Source: Komagataeibacter sp. FXV3
GTDB taxonomy: Bacteria; Pseudomonadota; Alphaproteobacteria; Acetobacterales; Acetobacteraceae
Assembly: GCF_015155755.1 (NCBI RefSeq)
Contig: NZ_VWPI01000062.1
Span: forward strand, 1 to 35,497
Direction: 5' to 3'
Length of the DNA stretch: 35,497 nucleotides
Part shown: positions 34,887 through 35,497 of the stretch, in pieces
Position numbering within the stretch: position 1 is the first letter of the stretch
Layout: each line of letters starts with the position of its first letter
Notes under the pieces: model-generated
What the model was told of the DNA's origin: nothing
Database searches by the model: none
Seen by the model: only the letters and a program-made list of their open reading frames with translations
Translations under genes and position numbers: made by a program

Positions 34887-35497
34887 TTACCCCTTCAGGT
34901 GAAAGATGACCGGCAGCGTGAGATGCGTGCCGTCCAGCGCGCCCCCGTCCGCCGTGCAGCGTACGTTTCGCGCGGCGGCAATGGCGGTGCGGTCCAGATC
35001 ATCATAACCGCTACTGCTGCGCAGGGTCGCCTGCACCACCTGCCCTTGGCTGCCAAGGACCAGATCCACCATCGCACCGCCTTCTTCATGCATGTGCCGG
35101 GCCATGGGGGGATAGCGCCATGCCGGTGGTGTGCAATGCACCGCGGATGCAGGCCGCGCGGGCATTGCGGCCTGTTGCGTATGTGCGGACGCCGCCGGGA
35201 TACTGGCGGCATCTGCCTGCCGCCCCGCAGGCGACGCAGCAGGAGGGGCAGCCACAGCATGCGGGGCCGTTGCATGGGCGGGTGCCCGGGCCGGTGAAAC
35301 GGGTGTGCTGGCGGGGGGATGGCGCACGACCTGCGTTTCCTGCCCATCCTGCACATGGGGTATGGCCGGGGCCTGTGGCTGTGGCTGTGGCTGTGGCTGT
35401 GGCTGTGGCTGTGGCTGTGGCTGTGGCTGTGGCTGTGGCTGTGGCTGTGGCTGTGGCTGTGGCTGTGGCTGTGGCTGTGGCTGTGGCTGTGGCTGTG
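34887..35497 (-). CDS. TonB-like energy-transducing protein, N-terminus outside window
   Basis: The C-terminal part (about 203 codons) of a TonB-family protein that would couple the proton motive force to outer-membrane receptors such as the one at 17892. The end of the chain is a TonB C-terminal domain: PPAWRYPPMARHMHEEGGAMVDLVLGSQGQVVQ, with SSSGYDDLDRTAIAAARNVRC and a final LPVIFHLKG. Before it stands a Pro/Ala-rich periplasm-spanning stretch that upstream turns into at least 20 Gln-Pro dipeptides and leaves the window. The membrane anchor is not visible. Internal GTG codons near 35354 are not the start. It lies 19 bp from the convergent glycosyltransferase. Confidence 0.8.
   Translation of the reverse strand, partial: QPQPQPQPQPQPQPQPQPQPQPQPQPQPQPQPQPQPQPQPQAPAIPHVQDGQETQVVRHPPASTPVSPARAPAHATAPHAVAAPPAASPAGRQADAASIPAASAHTQQAAMPARPASAVHCTPPAWRYPPMARHMHEEGGAMVDLVLGSQGQVVQATLRSSSGYDDLDRTAIAAARNVRCTADGGALDGTHLTLPVIFHLKG
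35374..35497 (-). repeat. hexanucleotide tandem repeat encoding (Gln-Pro)n
   Basis: TGTGGC on + is repeated without interruption for 124 bases, about 20.7 units, and continues beyond the window edge. On the coding minus strand it reads CAG CCA in frame, giving Gln-Pro repeats of the TonB-like periplasmic spacer. I see no point mutations within the visible array, which suggests recent expansion or homogenisation. Confidence 0.95.

Noticed and set aside
35374-35497. Possible CRISPR-like array at the window end
   Set aside because: Units are 6 bp with no spacers and are in frame in a TonB-like gene; it is a microsatellite.

Overview
This is a GC-rich window from what looks like an alphaproteobacterial chromosome, most likely an acetic acid bacterium (Acetobacteraceae, Komagataeibacter/Gluconacetobacter-like). 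That placement is inferred from the gene order murB-ddl-ftsQ-ftsA-ftsZ-lpxC-bamD-recN-ligA, the alphaproteobacterial NDUFS4-like protein, the FtsZ linker style, and an IS5-type transposase relic and intergenic repeat of a kind I associate with this family. No 16S gene is present to confirm it.

Left part (1-11853): the distal end of the division and cell wall (dcw) cluster, all on +. The last codons of murC are followed by murB, ddl, ftsQ and ftsA, joined by 4-bp ATGA overlaps. ftsZ follows with its own candidate promoter, then a strong hairpin, and then lpxC (lipid A), bamD (outer-membrane assembly), recN and ligA (DNA repair and ligation). Peptidoglycan precursor synthesis, Z-ring assembly and envelope biogenesis are therefore encoded together.

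Middle part (11854-16708): a complete four-gene BMP/PnrA-type ABC importer (Tat-exported binding protein, double ATPase, two permeases), tightly overlapped and probably one operon for nucleoside-like substrates. Convergent to it lie a small secreted DUF4431 protein and an overlapping unknown frame.

Accessory part (17000-26600): a TonB-dependent siderophore receptor behind a recognisable Fur box, an orphan periplasmic-binding-type protein, tRNA-Asn, a decayed LysR gene, an HSL-family esterase, a very AT-rich gap, a CPA2-like cation/proton antiporter, a small unknown protein and an MFS exporter.

Right part (26600-35497): csaA-gpt with a clear terminator, tRNA-Pro, an NDUFS4-like gene and tRNA-Arg. 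The 3' end of tRNA-Arg is duplicated about 1.5 kb downstream, which brackets a small island holding an IS5-family transposase relic and a CatB-like acetyltransferase. Then come a small lipoprotein, a divergent SDR / succinate-semialdehyde-dehydrogenase pair, a GT4 glycosyltransferase, and a TonB-like gene cut by the window edge inside a 6-bp tandem repeat encoding Gln-Pro.

The most interesting non-genic signals are a roughly 76-bp multi-hairpin intergenic element (two full copies in opposite orientation plus a half copy), the tRNA-Arg direct repeat, and the in-frame (Gln-Pro)n hexanucleotide array in the TonB-like gene. I found no CRISPR array, rRNA, replication origin or clear novel defence system.
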